From Primula veris (lineage: Eukaryota; Streptophyta; Magnoliopsida; Ericales; Primulaceae), in assembly GCA_963682055.1 (NCBI GenBank), contig OY821750.1, forward strand, positions 13,456,501 to 13,520,500: a stretch of DNA of 64,000 nt, in the 5' to 3' direction. Of the stretch, positions 1-12,240 are shown piece after piece. Each line of letters starts with the position of its first letter. Position 1 is the stretch's first letter. The notes under the pieces are model-generated. The model saw only the letters and a program-made list of their open reading frames with translations. It searched no databases and had not been told where the DNA came from. The translations under genes were made by a program, and so were the position numbers.

Positions 1-574
1 ATACTTCACCTAATTTTTATTCAAATTCGTTTTTAGAACGGTGGGTAAAAACGATCCCAATACATTAAACTTGTTTTACAATATTAATGTATTTGATTTA
101 AATTTTTTATTCTATGAGTGTGATTTGGAGTTTGAGATAAGTTAAGAAATATTTACTCGTATTTTTCGTAGTTACCTACAAAATTGCGATCTGTGTTTCT
201 TTATTCCAGTTTCTATTTATTGTTTTTCTTATTTTTATCACTATTGTAAAACAATTGTTTGTGTTTCCGTTTTCGTGTCCGTTCTTGTTCTTATATTTTA
301 CAAGCTGGTAAGTAATACTTAGAACAGCAAGATGTAATTGTTGGAAAACATGTTTTAAAAAACATGGTTGTTTCGAGTGGTCAGGGACCATCTTTGAGTC
401 AATATTTGATGTGACAACTCAGAATTTCTGAAGTCGTACTCAAAGCGTTTGAGTAGCTCATGCGATGAGCTTCGCAACGGTATATCGCATGACCTATTCG
501 GAGAATGGGTGTAAATGATAATTGGACTCGAAGGTTGGTACTCGAAAAAGGAAGAAAAGCCAATGCTGGAAAAT
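1..574. other. Left flank, no gene seen; possible old LTR fragment
   Basis: AT-rich sequence without a supportable ORF. From about 410 it changes character, beginning TGTGACAACTCAGAATTTCTG-like, which resembles the start of some plant Gypsy LTRs; I could not find a partner repeat. The last stretch (about 575-599) is also found immediately before the right-hand LTR of Copia-A near 5511-5534, so part of this flank may be internal retrotransposon sequence rather than host DNA. Confidence 0.35.
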
Positions 575-599
575 GGAAAAGGAGATGAGATTTAAACCA

Positions 600-1676
600 T
601 GAGGGTTATCCCACATTGTAAAATCAGGAGTGATTTTTACAATATAAATACAAGTCCATCACATGTAGTTGTTAAACTATCATGTCCACATACCCATGAG
701 TGTGTTAGTGTGTACCACACACGCGCACGCTTGCTCGGGTCTCTGGACACGGGATTCGAGATTCGAGATTTGGGGAATGTCTCGGGTCTTGGGTCTTCTA
801 CTAAACTGAAATAGGGACTTTTGTATATTTACAAGAGAAGTCCCTAAAGTTCCAGCAAGGTTGTAGCTCCTGCAGTAATGGAGGCGGATTCTGGGGATGT
901 AACTCCCAGTTTTAAATGACCACATTAAAGGCTGCGGTTTCAGAATCCTCTATATGAGGCAGCCTCCCCATCACATTCAAAACACACGAAAATTCTCACT
1001 CTCTCTAAATAGCATACATTATTTTTTTCATAGCATATTAGAAACAGAGAGAACCACTCACCAACAGCTCGACCTTGACTCGTCGTCAGTTTCCGGCGAG
1101 TCATCTGAGACGTTGTACTTTGGGATCGAAGCGTCAACGCAACCAGAAACATCAAGGTGGTTGGGCGAATATCGGTTACGGACAGACTATTTACAGTCGT
1201 CTCGTCTTTTTCAATTCTTTCTTTTAATTAACTTTTTTCAATTCTGTAATTTATATTTTTGCCTTTTCAATTCTGTCATTTTATTTTAGTATTTTAATTT
1301 GTTGTACTTAGCTGTAGATTTTCAATTCTGTATTTACCTTTCTGTAATTTCCTTTAAGTACTTTTTTATTCTGTAATTTAATTCTATAATTAGAATAGTT
1401 TCAATTCAGTCCTGTTATTTCAATTTCAATCAGAACAGTCCGACTGTTAAGTTTATACTTTTCAGTCCGGCAGTTTCTATTTATTGCAATTCAGTACATC
1501 AGATTATTAATTAATAATAATCTGAATAACGTTTGCTTTAATTACTTTCAGTACTACATGTTGTAATCGTTAATTTCCTTTCCAATTCGAAATTAATAAA
1601 GATTACACTGGTTTTGTTTATTTTTGTTTAGTCCTTTATTATTGTTTGATTGTTATTTCGTACACGGAAACCAACA
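600..1676 (+). repeat. 5' LTR of Copia-A
   Basis: Direct repeat of the segment at about 5535-6669. Starts TGAGGGTTATCCCACATTG and ends AAACCAACA, the usual TG...CA form. It holds a CGGGTCT-rich segment (about 735-800), a TATA-like element at 950-957 that reads TATATGAG here and TATATAAG in the right LTR, and T-rich stretches with repeated TTCAATTCTGT (about 1207-1340). The changed TATA suggests promoter decay in this copy. Confidence 0.85.
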
Positions 1677-2032
1677 ATTTTAACCGATCACCTGTAGTTT
1701 CTTTTGTGTATTAATTAATACAATTATTTATTTTAAGGAATAATGCTATTTTGTTTTCAATTCTAAATCATATTAGAATTTGATTTACAAAGAAAAATTC
1801 CAAACAGTTTAATTTTTTGTTTTAAAAATCTTGTTGATACCAACCGTATTGGTATTCAATAAGAATCGTTTAATCCTTTTGATATCAACCGTATTAGTAT
1901 TCAAAAGGAAACTGTTTAATTTTATTGTTTAAATAAAAATTCTTTTACAAACCCAAATTTCAGTTTTTGTGTTTTGTTAATAAGAATTTATTTGTACGCA
2001 TATCTCATACGTTTATTGTGTTGTCGTTTCAG
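1677..2032 (+). other. Copia-A 5' leader between LTR and gag
   Basis: AT-rich, no ORF of note. A canonical initiator-Met primer-binding site is not visible right after the LTR. Two similar GATACCAACCGTATTGGTATTC-type segments, each an inverted repeat of ACC/GGT, lie at about 1835-1860 and 1880-1905. A TTTCAG just before the gag ATG at 2033 looks like a splice acceptor, but I have no proof of splicing. Confidence 0.4.
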
Positions 2033-5000
2033 ATGATAAACACGCCACTTATTGAGTTGCCTATCGGAAGTGAGCATGACCAAGTGGTTGGTGGAAATGT
2101 CCATAACACTGGGGGCGATGCGAATGTGGGGGATAACGCCAAGGACGTAGTTGCAGCGGCTGAGGCCGTCGAGGCTGCGGCAATGGCGGATGCTACGGCC
2201 AAAGCTGAGGCTGCGGCCAAAGCAGCGGCTACGGCCAAGGCCGCTGCCAAGGCTGTGGCCAAGGGTAAGGCACCGATGTATACGGCTGTGCCAACTTTGC
2301 CGACTTCTCATCTGGAGAAACCGGAAAAATTCAGGGGAGACAACTTCAAACGTTGGCAGCAAAAGATACTGTTTTATCTTACCACCCTGAATCTGACCAG
2401 GTTTCTTAAGGAGACTGCTCCCGTCCTAAGCGAGGATGATCTGGACGAGCAGTCGTTCTCTGCGGTTGAGGCATGAAGACATGCCGACTACATATGCAAG
2501 AACTATATCATGTGTGCTCTAGATGACACGTTGTTCAGTGTTTTCGAGCCCAAAGCTACTGCAATGGAGCTGTGGGAAACACTCGAAAACAAGTACATAG
2601 TGAATAACGCTGGCACAAAGAGATTTATTGTCACGGACTTTCATGAGTACCATATGACTGACAGCAGGGGTGTCATGGAGCAAGTTGAGGAGCTTCAACT
2701 CATTTACCATCGCCTTGAGGCTGAGGGACTAGTGATTAATGAGCCTTTCCAGGTGGCACTCATAATTGAGAAATTGCCACCTTCTTGGAAAGACTTTCAA
2801 AACTACCTAAAGCACAAGCGGAAGGAAATGAGGCTGGAGGGGCTCATTGAGAAGCTCAATATCGAGGTGATCAACTGTCGCTCCGTAAGGAGAGTCGGTG
2901 GTGCTAACATCCCAATGGCAAAGGCCAATGTGGTCGAAAGCTCCAACGTCAAACGGAAACGTTTTGACAACGGAGGCAGTGTTGTTGTCGCAAATAAATT
3001 TGCGGGAACCTACTTTGTGTGTAATAGGACCGGTCATCGTGCCGTGGACTGTTATGACAATAAAGGCACTGTTAAGCCCAAGCCCCCCCCCCCCCCCCCC
3101 CCCCCCCCCCGAGGAACTTCAAAGGGAAGGGGAAAAGGAAATCTCCAGCTCAGGCACATCTGGCCGACGGAGCACGAGATGATGACCACTTTACTGTTGT
3201 GGTCTCTGAGGTGAATCTCGTGGGGAGCAACCCCAAAGAGTGGTGGCTGGATACCGGCGCCACAAGCCACATTTGCTCTAACCGGTGGATGTTTAAGACC
3301 TACGAGGCGGTAGAGGGAGAAAGCTGCTTCATGGGAAATTCTGATACTTTCAAGGTCGAAGGAAAAGGAACGGTGGTGATGAACATGACCTCGGGAAAAG
3401 AGCTGAGGTTGACAGGGGTGCTTCATGTTCCGGATATCCGTAAGAATCTGGTATCTGGATCAGTGATGGTGAAGAACATGTTCAAGCTGGTTTTTGAATC
3501 TGATAAAATTGTAATCACCAAAAATGGTGTCTATGTAGGCCGTGGCTATATGACCAATGACATGTTTAAATTAAACGTAGGGACACCTGCTCTCAATAAA
3601 GGTGTTAAAGCTGAGGCTAGCACTAGCAATGTAATGACTGTTACCCAAGAGGCCAATAATAAGAATTCTACTTTTGCTAATTTATTTGAGTCATTTCATT
3701 TGTGGCATGGTAGATTAGGTCACGTGAATTATAATTTTTTAAAGAAATTAATATCACTAAAACTAATACCAAATTTCGTCTTTAATAAGCAATACAAATG
3801 TGAGATTTGTATAGAGGCAAAATTAACGAAATTATTGTTTCAACATGTTAAACGAGAAAGTGAACCTCTCGGTCTAATACACACGGATGTATGTGACTTA
3901 ATGTTTATACAAACACGAGGAGGAAAAAATTATTTTATCACCTTTATAGATGATTGTACTAAATACTGCTATGTTTACTTAATGAGAAGTAAAGACGAAG
4001 CAGTAGAGAAATTCGCTCTTTATAAGACCGAAGTTGAAAATCAACTCAATAGTAAAATTAAAACATTGAGAAGTGATAGAGACGGTGAATTTGAATCACC
4101 GTTTGAGCAAATATGCGCTGAAAGCGGCATTATACATCAAACCACAGCCCCATACACTCCCGAGCAAAATGGGGTTGCTGAGTGTAAAAATAGAACGCTA
4201 AAGTAAATGGTGAACGCTATGCTAATCAGTTCTGGGTTATCCCAGAACATGTGGGGGGAAGCGATACTTTCCGCAAACTATGTTTTAAACAAATTACCAT
4301 ATAAGAAGCGAGATAAGACTCCATATGAATTATGGAAATGTCATCAACCCAGTTATAAGAACTTGCGGGTTTGGGGTTGTCTCGCAAAGGTCCTAGTTCT
4401 CACTCCTAAGAGGATGAGAATTGGTCCTAAAACGGTGGACTATGTGTTCATCGGATATGCACATAATAGTAGTGCATATCGGTTTCTCATACACAAGTCG
4501 GACAATCCCGATGTGCGCGTAGATACGTATATGGAAAGCCGAGAGGCTTCTTTCTTTGAAGATATCTTTCCCCGTAAATTACCTACATCTGTACCAACTC
4601 AATAGTTGAACAGTGAAGGAAATATGGGGGCAAGTGAACCGACAGAGGAAGAGGAAGAGCCTCGGCGTAGCAAATGGGCAAGGAAGGAAACTTCTTTTGG
4701 ACCTGATTTCTTAACCTTCATGGTTGAAGGTGAGCCAGTGACATATAAACAAGCTATATCAACACCGGATTCCCAATATTGGGAAGAAGCTATCCAAAAT
4801 GAGATAGAATCAATCATGCAAAACCACACTTGGGAACTAGTGGATCTTCCGTCAGGATGTAAGCCCCTAGGTCACAAGTGGATCTTCAAGAGGAATTTAA
4901 GGGTTGACGGCACGATTGAGAAATACAAGACGAGACTTGTAGTAAAAGGCTTCAGGCAAACTGAAGGTGTTGATTATTTTGACACGTATGCTCCTGTCTC

Positions 5001-5538
5001 CAGGAAAACGTCTATCCGAATCGTCATTGCTCTCACAGCTTTGTTTGATATGGAAATACATCAAATGGATGTAAAGACGGCGTTTCTAAATGGAGAACTG
5101 GAAGAAGAAATTTACATGGAACAACCGGAAGGGTTTGTAGTTCCTGGTAAAGAGCACCAAGTATGCAAACTTGTAAAGTCTCTATATGGACTCAAACAAG
5201 CGCCAAAGCAATGACACGAGAAGTTTGATAGAATTATGCTATCAAACGGTTTTCGCATTAATGAGAGTGATAAATGTGTCTACACTAAAGGAAGTGGAAG
5301 AGACTGTGTCGTAGTCTGTCTCTATGTGGCTGACATTATTATAATTGGGAGTACTGATAGAATCAGCTCCACAAAGAAAATATTGTCACAACACTCTGAT
5401 ATGAAGGATATGGGTATAGCTGATGTAATACTTTGTATGAAAATTACCAAAACATCAGAGGGGTATGCCTTGTCACAAAGTCACTATGTTAAACAAGTAC
5501 TAGACAAGTTTGAAAAGGAGATAAGATTTAAACCATGA
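2033..5538 (+). pseudogene. Copia-A gag-pol, broken
   Basis: Gag begins at ATG 2033 with an unusual Ala/Lys-rich stretch (about 2143-2265), then the copia gag fold (W-Q-Q-K near 2355) and a CCHC knuckle whose first Cys is Tyr (3011-3013). Protease has the DTGA active site followed by SHIC near 3250. Integrase keeps the HHCC zinc region (about 3700-3810), two catalytic Asp and the Glu in NGVAE. RT carries the usual motifs, but the catalytic YVDD reads Y-V-A-D (Ala codon 5329-5331). In-frame stops lie at 2474, 4204, 4603 and 5212; the first and last replace expected Trp codons. A C28 tract at 3083-3110 shifts the frame between gag and protease. Coding sequence stops abruptly at about 5510, before any RNase H. 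Non-functional; family assignment is firm. Confidence 0.93.
3083..3110 (+). repeat. Run of 28 cytosines at the gag-protease boundary
   Basis: An uninterrupted C homopolymer. In the gag frame it reads as polyproline right after the zinc knuckle; the protease frame downstream is in the other register, so tract length decides whether gag and pol are joined. Homopolymer length may also be a sequencing or assembly error. Confidence 0.9.
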
Positions 5539-6669
5539 GGGTTATCACACATTGTAAAATCAGGAGTGATTTTTACAATATAAATACAAGTCCATCCTAT
5601 GTAGTTGTTAAACTATCATGTCCACATACCCATGAGTGTGTTAGTGTGTACCACACACGCGCGCGCTCGCTCGGGTCTCGAGACTCGGCACTCGGGCCTC
5701 GGGTCACGGGACTTGTGATTTGGGATTTGGGATTTGGGGAATGTCTCGGGTCTCGGGTCTCGGGTCTTGAGTCTTGTACTAAACTGAAATAGGGACTTTT
5801 GTATATTTACAAGAGCAGTCCCTAAAGTTCCAGCAACGTTGTAACTCCTGCAGTAATGGAGGCGGATTCTGAGAATGTAACTCTCAGAATTAAATGACCA
5901 CATTAAAGGCTGCGGTTTCAGAATCCTCTATATAAGGCAGCCTTCCCCTCACATTCAAAACACATGAAAATTCTCACTCTCTCTAAACAGCATACATTAT
6001 TTTTTCATAGCATATTAGAAACAGAGAGAACCACCCACCAACAGCTCGACCTTGACTCGTCGCCAGTTTCCGACGAGTCATCCGAGACGTTTTACTTTGG
6101 GATCGAAGCGCCAATGCAACCAGAAACATCCAGGTGGTTGGGAGAATATCGGTTAAGCACATACTGTTTACAGTCGCCTCGTCTTTTTCAATTCTGTCTT
6201 TTAATTAACGTTTTTCAATTCTGTAATTTATATTTTTGTCTTTTCAATTCTGTCATTTTATTTCAGTATTTTAATTTGCTGTACTTAGTTGTAGCTTTTC
6301 AATTCTGTATTTACCTTTCTGTAATTTCCTTTAAGTACTGTTTTATTCTGTAATTTCAATTTTGTAATTTAATTCTGTAATTAGAATAGTTTTAGTTCAG
6401 TCCTGATATTTTAATTTCAATCAGAACAGTCCGGCTGTTAAGTTTATACTTTCCGGTCCGGCAGTTTCTATTTATTGCAATTCAGTACATCAGATTATTA
6501 ATTAATAATAATCTGAATAACGTTTGATTTAATTACTATTCAGTACCTACATGTTGTAATCGTTAATTTTCTTTTCAATTCGAAATTAATAAAGATTACA
6601 CTGATTTTGTTTATTTTTGTTTATTCCTTTATTATTGTTTAATTGTTATTTTGTACACGGAAACCAACA
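5535..6669 (+). repeat. 3' LTR of Copia-A
   Basis: Right-hand copy of the LTR. It begins TGAGGGTTATC and ends AAACCAACA. It keeps the better TATA element (CTATATAAGG, 5928-5937) and is longer than the left copy, mainly because of extra CGGGTCT/CGGGAC units at about 5680-5770. The RT coding frame runs straight into it, showing that the normal 3' internal part has been deleted. Confidence 0.85.
5928..5937 (+). promoter_or_regulatory. TATA element of the Copia-A LTR
   Basis: CTATATAAGG inside the right LTR, about 395 bp from its start, in a position that fits the U3/R boundary. The left LTR carries TATATGAG at the matching place. Confidence 0.5.
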
Positions 6670-6671
6670 AT

Positions 6672-9111
6672 AAGTACTAAAAAATTGTGATGTAACGAGT
6701 CATATGGTTCGAGGCGCCAGAATCAATTGCCCAACAGTTTTCCAAACACTTTTCTGAGACATGTAATCCAAAAGAAAATGGAGACTTACCTGAGAGTGCC
6801 AATGAACATGCACCACCATTAAGCTTTTCGAGAGATCCCTCACCTTCGTTGGTGTAATGGGCATGAGATATCCCTCACCTTTGTTGGTGTAATGGGCATG
6901 AAAAAACCTATACGTGACTTAATTTAAACAAAAAAATTCTCATTTTTTTTTAAAAGTAGCTTATTTTAAACAAGTTAGTTTCTCATTGTAAAATCTATTT
7001 TTTACTACAAAAGTCGATCCCAAACGCGCCCTTAATCAAGAATTTTTCATGGAAAATCTAAGTATCGCCAAACACTTAATAAACGAATAGAAGGAAAACA
7101 ATTTGCAGGAAAATAATTACCTGACAAATATTTCTCAGGTAAATATTTTCGATCCAAACAAACAGAGCTAAATAAATTCAGTATCCTCAGAATTCTAATA
7201 GTATTTATTCAACTATGTTCAGAAAGTGGTAATGTTACAGTGTCCAAAATTCATGATAGCGTATTCAGTTAAAATAATTGTCCAAATATACAACTAATCA
7301 AATAAAAGGGAGAGTAGTAATTAGAGTTGAGGAAAGGAGGAAAATATATAAAAATCTCAAAAGTATCGTAAAAGATGTATAGTCTCCTGTCCCGTAACAA
7401 TAGTTCACCATCCAAAATAGTAGTCCAATTTGATTGTTAAGCTTTATTATATTCCCTTTATACCCTTATTTACTAGCTTTGTAATCAACAAAACACATTT
7501 ACCATTTCATTGGTCACACTATCATTAAATGTTAAGGTAGGGGCAAATGTGGATATAGTTACAACCGATTTCTCATAGGGCATCCGCATTAAAATTTACC
7601 ACCTAAATAAAAAGGTAAAGGTGACCCATTGATATCTAAACATGTCAAGTGATTTTACTTCGTATTAGACTTGTTAACTTTTTTCTACAAATATTACATA
7701 TTGCATGCATATTATTAAATACTAACACATAAATTTCCATTTACACTTGTTAAATTTGAGATCTCTTAACTTTAAAAATAAAATTATTAATTTATTTAGT
7801 ATAAATACAAAATTGGGTATGATAACAACAATATTCATGCATTTACATATGACAATAGTCATAGATGGATGTTTTTAATAATCAGTATCCATAACATATT
7901 GTCATAATCAGCTTCTCACAAACATGATGCATACACATATATAAATTAATTATGGTCCATGTGATCCTAGTTACATACACAAGTGATTTAACAATTTCAA
8001 TTGTAAGAATTGTTACTATACAATCAATCACTACCAAACAAAAAAATGTTTTTAGGTAGAATAAGACCATACATTTATACCATAACATGAAGGTTGATTT
8101 ATTCCGACAAGTTCCACATACATGAATGACTACTATACATGAATAATTTAGAACATACCGCTTATTTTACATGCATAGATTACACTAATCAAGTATCAAT
8201 AATATTATAAACTGGTTTTAACATGTTAATAAACTACTGATCATTCATTTTCATGCAATTAGCAGTTTTATGACAAATAAAGAGAGAAATTTATGCACCT
8301 TTCACACGTATGTTGATAAAGGTTGGTAGAACAAATTTTTAGCCAATAATTTCAAAAGTTTTATACCCAATAAATCTCCAAGCTTTATACCCAAAATTTC
8401 TTCTAGGTTGTATTTGAATGCTCCAATAAACTAAAAAAAAATTAGTTTTTTTTCGAGAAAATTGTCGATAACTTATTTTAAACCAAATTAACTCAATAAT
8501 ATATGTAAGAGAAAGAGATAATGAAGGCCAAAATATATGTATTCAAATATATTGTAAGTGTATCAAACTCCATAGTCACAACCTCTTTATATAGGCTTGA
8601 GGTAGGAAGGTTACGAGCCAATATTAAAGACAAAAATTCAAAAGATTGTAATTTATAAATGAGCAAATGCTCATGCTAAATGAAATGTAACTCATATACT
8701 TAATTGGACAATCCATATAATTCATGAGTTACAATAGTTATTTAATTATTACATTGTTAAAGTTTATGGTACAATATTTATTTTCCACATAACATATTAT
8801 AACCAAAATCAATTTCATAGAAATTACAAGACTTCAATTTTTTTAATTGGAAAAACAAAAAACTTCTTATTAGTAATTTTTTTTTTAACCTTTCTAGAAA
8901 TCTAAACTCATTATTATTTATTTTAGTTGTGATTTTGTAAATCATATTATGCTACATGTTATACTGAGGTCTAAGGCATAAAACTTATTGATCATTCACC
9001 TAAAAATAAAAACATATCTATAAATGGTGTACAAATACTTATATATTTAACCAAGATATATGATAATGAAATTGAAACTTAATAAAACTAAAACATCAAT
9101 ATTGGTTTTAA
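6672..9111. other. Intergenic, AT-rich, no gene seen
   Basis: No ORF with recognisable protein character. It contains a tandem pair of about 36 bp (6832-6902, GGTGTAATGGGCATGAGAT-type units) and a GGGCATCCGCATTA motif near 7579 that resembles the end of Harbinger-type MITEs but has no convincing partner. Otherwise unique AT-rich sequence. Confidence 0.6.
6832..6902 (+). repeat. Tandem duplication, about 36-bp unit, two copies
   Basis: Two near-identical units containing CCTCACCTT(C/T)GTTGGTGT followed by AATGGGCATGA. They differ by one two-base indel and one substitution. Confidence 0.85.
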
Positions 9112-9119
9112 CTTTTGAG

Positions 9120-10026
9120 TAGGGCGTTGGGAAAAATTCCTGAAATCCCGACCCGACCCGCATCCGACCCGCATCCGACCCGAAATTTCCCGACCCGAGA
9201 AGAATCCCGACCCGACAAACTTCGGGATCGGGTGACAATTTTGATTTACTCGGGTGCCCCGACCCGCCCGATTTTTTAATTAATTTATATTTTAAATTAT
9301 ATAACATGTTTTTTTTTATTTCAATACTAAAATATAAATTAATTTATATCAAATATAAGTGATGATAATCGAACATTTTACCTCTAGCATACAATGTAAA
9401 CATTCTAGCATATGATCTAATATCTATAATCTTTTTTTTTTTCAAATATTAGTTATAATTACATAAGTATAATATAAATTTGTAGTTTTGAATATACGAA
9501 ACTATTAAAATAAAAAATATACTTGAATTAAAAAGTTATATTGTTATTTTAAAAAATATATGTAATCATTATTTTCCGATTATAAAAATTATAATGATAA
9601 TGTATCTCATTTAGTATGATAATTGTTTCTTGTGTGAATAAAACTAAATACTAAAAGAATCTGATAAAAAAACGTATCAATTTCTTTTATCTATTACATT
9701 ATTTTTAATTTCACACTATTTTTTCTACTACATGTTGATTTCTTTTTTCATTTATTAGGAATGTTATTTTTAAAATAGGATTATTTTTCGTGTTAATAAC
9801 ATGTTTAGACTTGTCAAATGAAAATTGTTAATAAAAAATGACGTAAAAAAAAAATGTGTCGGGAGATTCGGGATAAACCTATCCCGACCCTACGGGATCC
9901 CGAAAAAGTCGGGTCCCGACTTTTGTCGGGTTGGTGTCGGGATTTTTTTTCACTTCTAAAAGTAATCAGGTCGGGATACGGGTTGAGTGTTTACGGATCG
10001 GATACCAACCCTAACCCACCCTTATA
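9120..10026. mobile_element. Non-autonomous hAT-like DNA element with GGGTCGGG subterminal repeats
   Basis: ACTTTTGAGT occurs at 9111-9120 and again at 10026-10035, giving an 8-10 bp target duplication around a 0.9-kb insert. The left end starts TAGGGCGTTGGGA; the right side contains ACCAACCCTA and ends CCACCCTTATA, so the termini are roughly inverted. Subterminal zones (9145-9270 and 9858-9990) are built from CCCGAC/GTCGGG units; the middle is AT-rich with no transposase. The minus-strand ORF over the left end is a translation of these repeats, not a gene. Confidence 0.7.
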
Positions 10027-10035
10027 CTTTTGAGT

Positions 10036-11143
10036 GTATACATACCCACATGACCCACTTTTCACTTGATAAATCACTTAACAAGAGTTTTATAGAGTGA
10101 CATCCCCAAAATGTATGTCATCATTTATAGATGGTACAATGTGTACTATTTTGGTGCTCTATTTTGTCCCCTTGCTGATCCAATGTGTGACTTTTAAAGG
10201 CCAAGTTAAGTACACCAATCAACGTAGTTGCTCTTACACCACTTGAAAAACCCAAGTGGGTTATTTATGGGACAGTATTATTTATTTGATGAACCAAGAA
10301 TCAACTGAGAAACTGCGCTAAAAAAACCAAAGAACAACGGAGCTAAATAGTTGACAGAGTAACAGCAACGAAATCCAAAACTGAATGGGAAAACTGGAGT
10401 CGCGCTACTAAATAAGATGCAGTATTAAGCAGGTCTCAATTCGTCAAAATTACAAGCATATAAACTCAATAAGTAACACATTGTATTACGCATACAAAGA
10501 GAATAGGTTGCACCTTGTGTTCATAGTTATTTGAGTGAAACTCGTTCAAATCCAGGACCATCTGTGTGAACTGTTCTTAAGGTCATCAAAATTGGCTCTA
10601 AGAGGAACTTAACTACTATCGGACCGCGCTTAAATAACGAAACAGGGTAAGTTGCAGAATGTCACAGTGACCAGTAATCTAACACTTGACAGAGAAAACA
10701 TTTCAAAAGATTCCGAGTTTTGTTTCCATTGCGCCGAATATACGTCTCAAACAAGTTCCCGCGCTCAATGGAAGCTCACAAACTGCATTTGATAGAGAAA
10801 ATAACAACAAAAAATGAGGCTGAAGAATTCAACAGGCATAACCACTATAACTAATGCAAGTCGGAAATAGGATATTGATAAAGATAGCCGCCACTATTAG
10901 ATTATGGAAATTTGCAATAAAAATAATAATGATAAGAATGTAATCTATGAAACTTTACAAAGAAAATAAAATAAAAATAGGAGCACGAAATAAGTATAAA
11001 ATACAGCATTTGTCGAGTTCATTTCTGAAATTTTTAGGGTTAAGAAACACTGATTTTTTAGTTTTTCCATTTAGAGAACAAAGAGAAAATTGATCCGTTA
11101 GGAACTCTACACCCACTGACCCACATGTACTTATATTATATAT
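10036..11143. other. Intergenic, no gene seen
   Basis: Mixed-composition unique sequence. ORFs present are short and without recognisable domains; the one ending near 11215 overlaps the adjacent CGGTTC-rich element and is an artefact. Confidence 0.55.
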
Positions 11144-11441
11144 TAGGGCTGAGTTCGGTCCGGTCCGGTCCGGTCCGGTTCGGTTTTTGGCAAAACCGAA
11201 ACCAAAACCGAGCATATTTTTCGGTTCATTTTTTTCGGTTTCGGTCTTTTTATTTTTTGGACCGAACCGGACCGGTTTTTTCGGTCCGGTTTCGGTTTTT
11301 TTCGGTCTTTTTTGCTCTTTTTCGGTTCGGTTTTACTGAAAACCGAAACCGACCCGAAATTTTTTCGGTTTTTTCGGTTTCGGTCTTTTTCGGTTCAGTT
11401 ACCGGTTCGGTTCGGTTTTTCCGGTTTTTCGCCCAGCCCTA
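11144..11441. mobile_element. hAT-like MITE, CGGTTC family, copy 1
   Basis: 298 bp bounded by inverted termini TAGGGCTGAG and CCCAGCCCTA. The whole element is made of CGGTTC, CGGTCC and CGGTTT units on one strand and their complement on the other. Flanks are AT dinucleotides, so the 8-bp duplication cannot be fixed (TTATATAT versus AATATATA). It aligns along its length with the element at 11937-12240 in inverted orientation. ORFs rich in FRF/GSV here are repeat translations. Confidence 0.8.
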
Positions 11442-11928
11442 AATATATATAAGTTAAACAGAAATCCTTCTATATGAGTTTTTATACAACAGGAATGACT
11501 TCATGGTCAAATAATGCAAAACTTCCAACACATTCAATATACTCCATAAATGTTACAAAGCAAAAGGTTGGTGAAAATATTTTAAGGAAAACCAAACAAG
11601 CCTGACCCTTTATCAGCAGCTATCTGGATATGTTACGAGAGAAATTTTAATTAAAACTACCAACCATGTCGACCATCTCACGCTAAAAATATAAATCATC
11701 TAAAACTGAAGCACAATCTAACATGTACTTAACTATAATAATAATTCCTTCTCTTTTTGTTTGAGAGGTAATACGAACGCCCATAAACCATATAACACCA
11801 GTGCCATCAAAAGGATAACTAGTAACTACTCTTTTACCCAAAAAAGCAATTAAAGAATACTATTTGTTACTTTTCAAATCAATTACCAAAATGTCCTGAA
11901 AATTAGAATGCGATAGAGTTTAAGAATA
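11442..11928. other. Spacer between two inverted hAT-like MITEs, no gene seen
   Basis: About 490 bp of ordinary AT-rich sequence separating the two CGGTTC elements. No ORF or RNA gene is supported. Confidence 0.6.
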
Positions 11929-11936
11929 CTCCCAAC

Positions 11937-12240
11937 TAGGGCTGGGCGAAAAACCGGAAAAACCGAACCGGACCGATAACCGAACCGAAAAAGAACGAAA
12001 CCGAAAAACGAAAAATTTTCAGGTCGGTTTCGGTTTTCAGTAAAACCAAACCGAAAAAGACCAAAATCGAAAAAGACCGAAAAAACCGAAAAAACACGAA
12101 AAAAAACCGAAACTGGACTGAAAAAACCCGGTCCGGTTCGGTCCAAAAAATAAAAAGGCCGAAACCGAAAAAAACCGAACCGAAAAATATGCTCGGTTTC
12201 GGTTTCGGTTTTGCTAAAAACCGAACCCAACCCAACCCTA
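11937..12240. mobile_element. hAT-like MITE, CGGTTC family, copy 2 with perfect 8-bp target duplication
   Basis: 304 bp starting TAGGGCTGGGCG and ending CCCAACCCTA. The flanks CTCCCAAC at 11929-11936 and 12241-12248 are identical, an 8-bp target site duplication as made by hAT transposases. Internal sequence is CGGTTT/AACCGA repeats. It is the same family as copy 1, opposite orientation. No coding capacity. Confidence 0.92.

Larger units (their letters stand above)
575..6671 (+). mobile_element. Copia-A: degenerate Ty1/copia LTR retrotransposon with long LTRs
   Basis: Two direct repeats of about 1.1 kb (600-1676 and about 5535-6669) flank a leader and a gag-pol reading frame in the order gag, protease, integrase, reverse transcriptase, which is the copia order. 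The LTRs start TGAGGG and end CCAACA, but homology begins about 25 bp earlier on both sides. LTR divergence is visible by eye (scattered substitutions and an indel in a CGGGTCT-rich part), so this is not a recent insertion. I found no 5-bp target duplication (flanks after the candidate ends do not match). The RNase H domain and the normal 3' internal region are missing. With four stops, a frameshift and a damaged RT site the copy cannot be autonomous. Confidence 0.9.

Noticed and set aside
2029..2390. Antisense and shifted ORFs rich in Ala/Arg/Leu over the Copia-A gag start
   Set aside because: Shadows of the Ala/Lys-rich gag segment.
7577..10240. Possible large Harbinger-type element from GGGCATCCGCATTA to a TAGTTGCTCTTA end
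   Set aside because: Ends match only loosely and no 3-bp duplication fits; kept as a note only.
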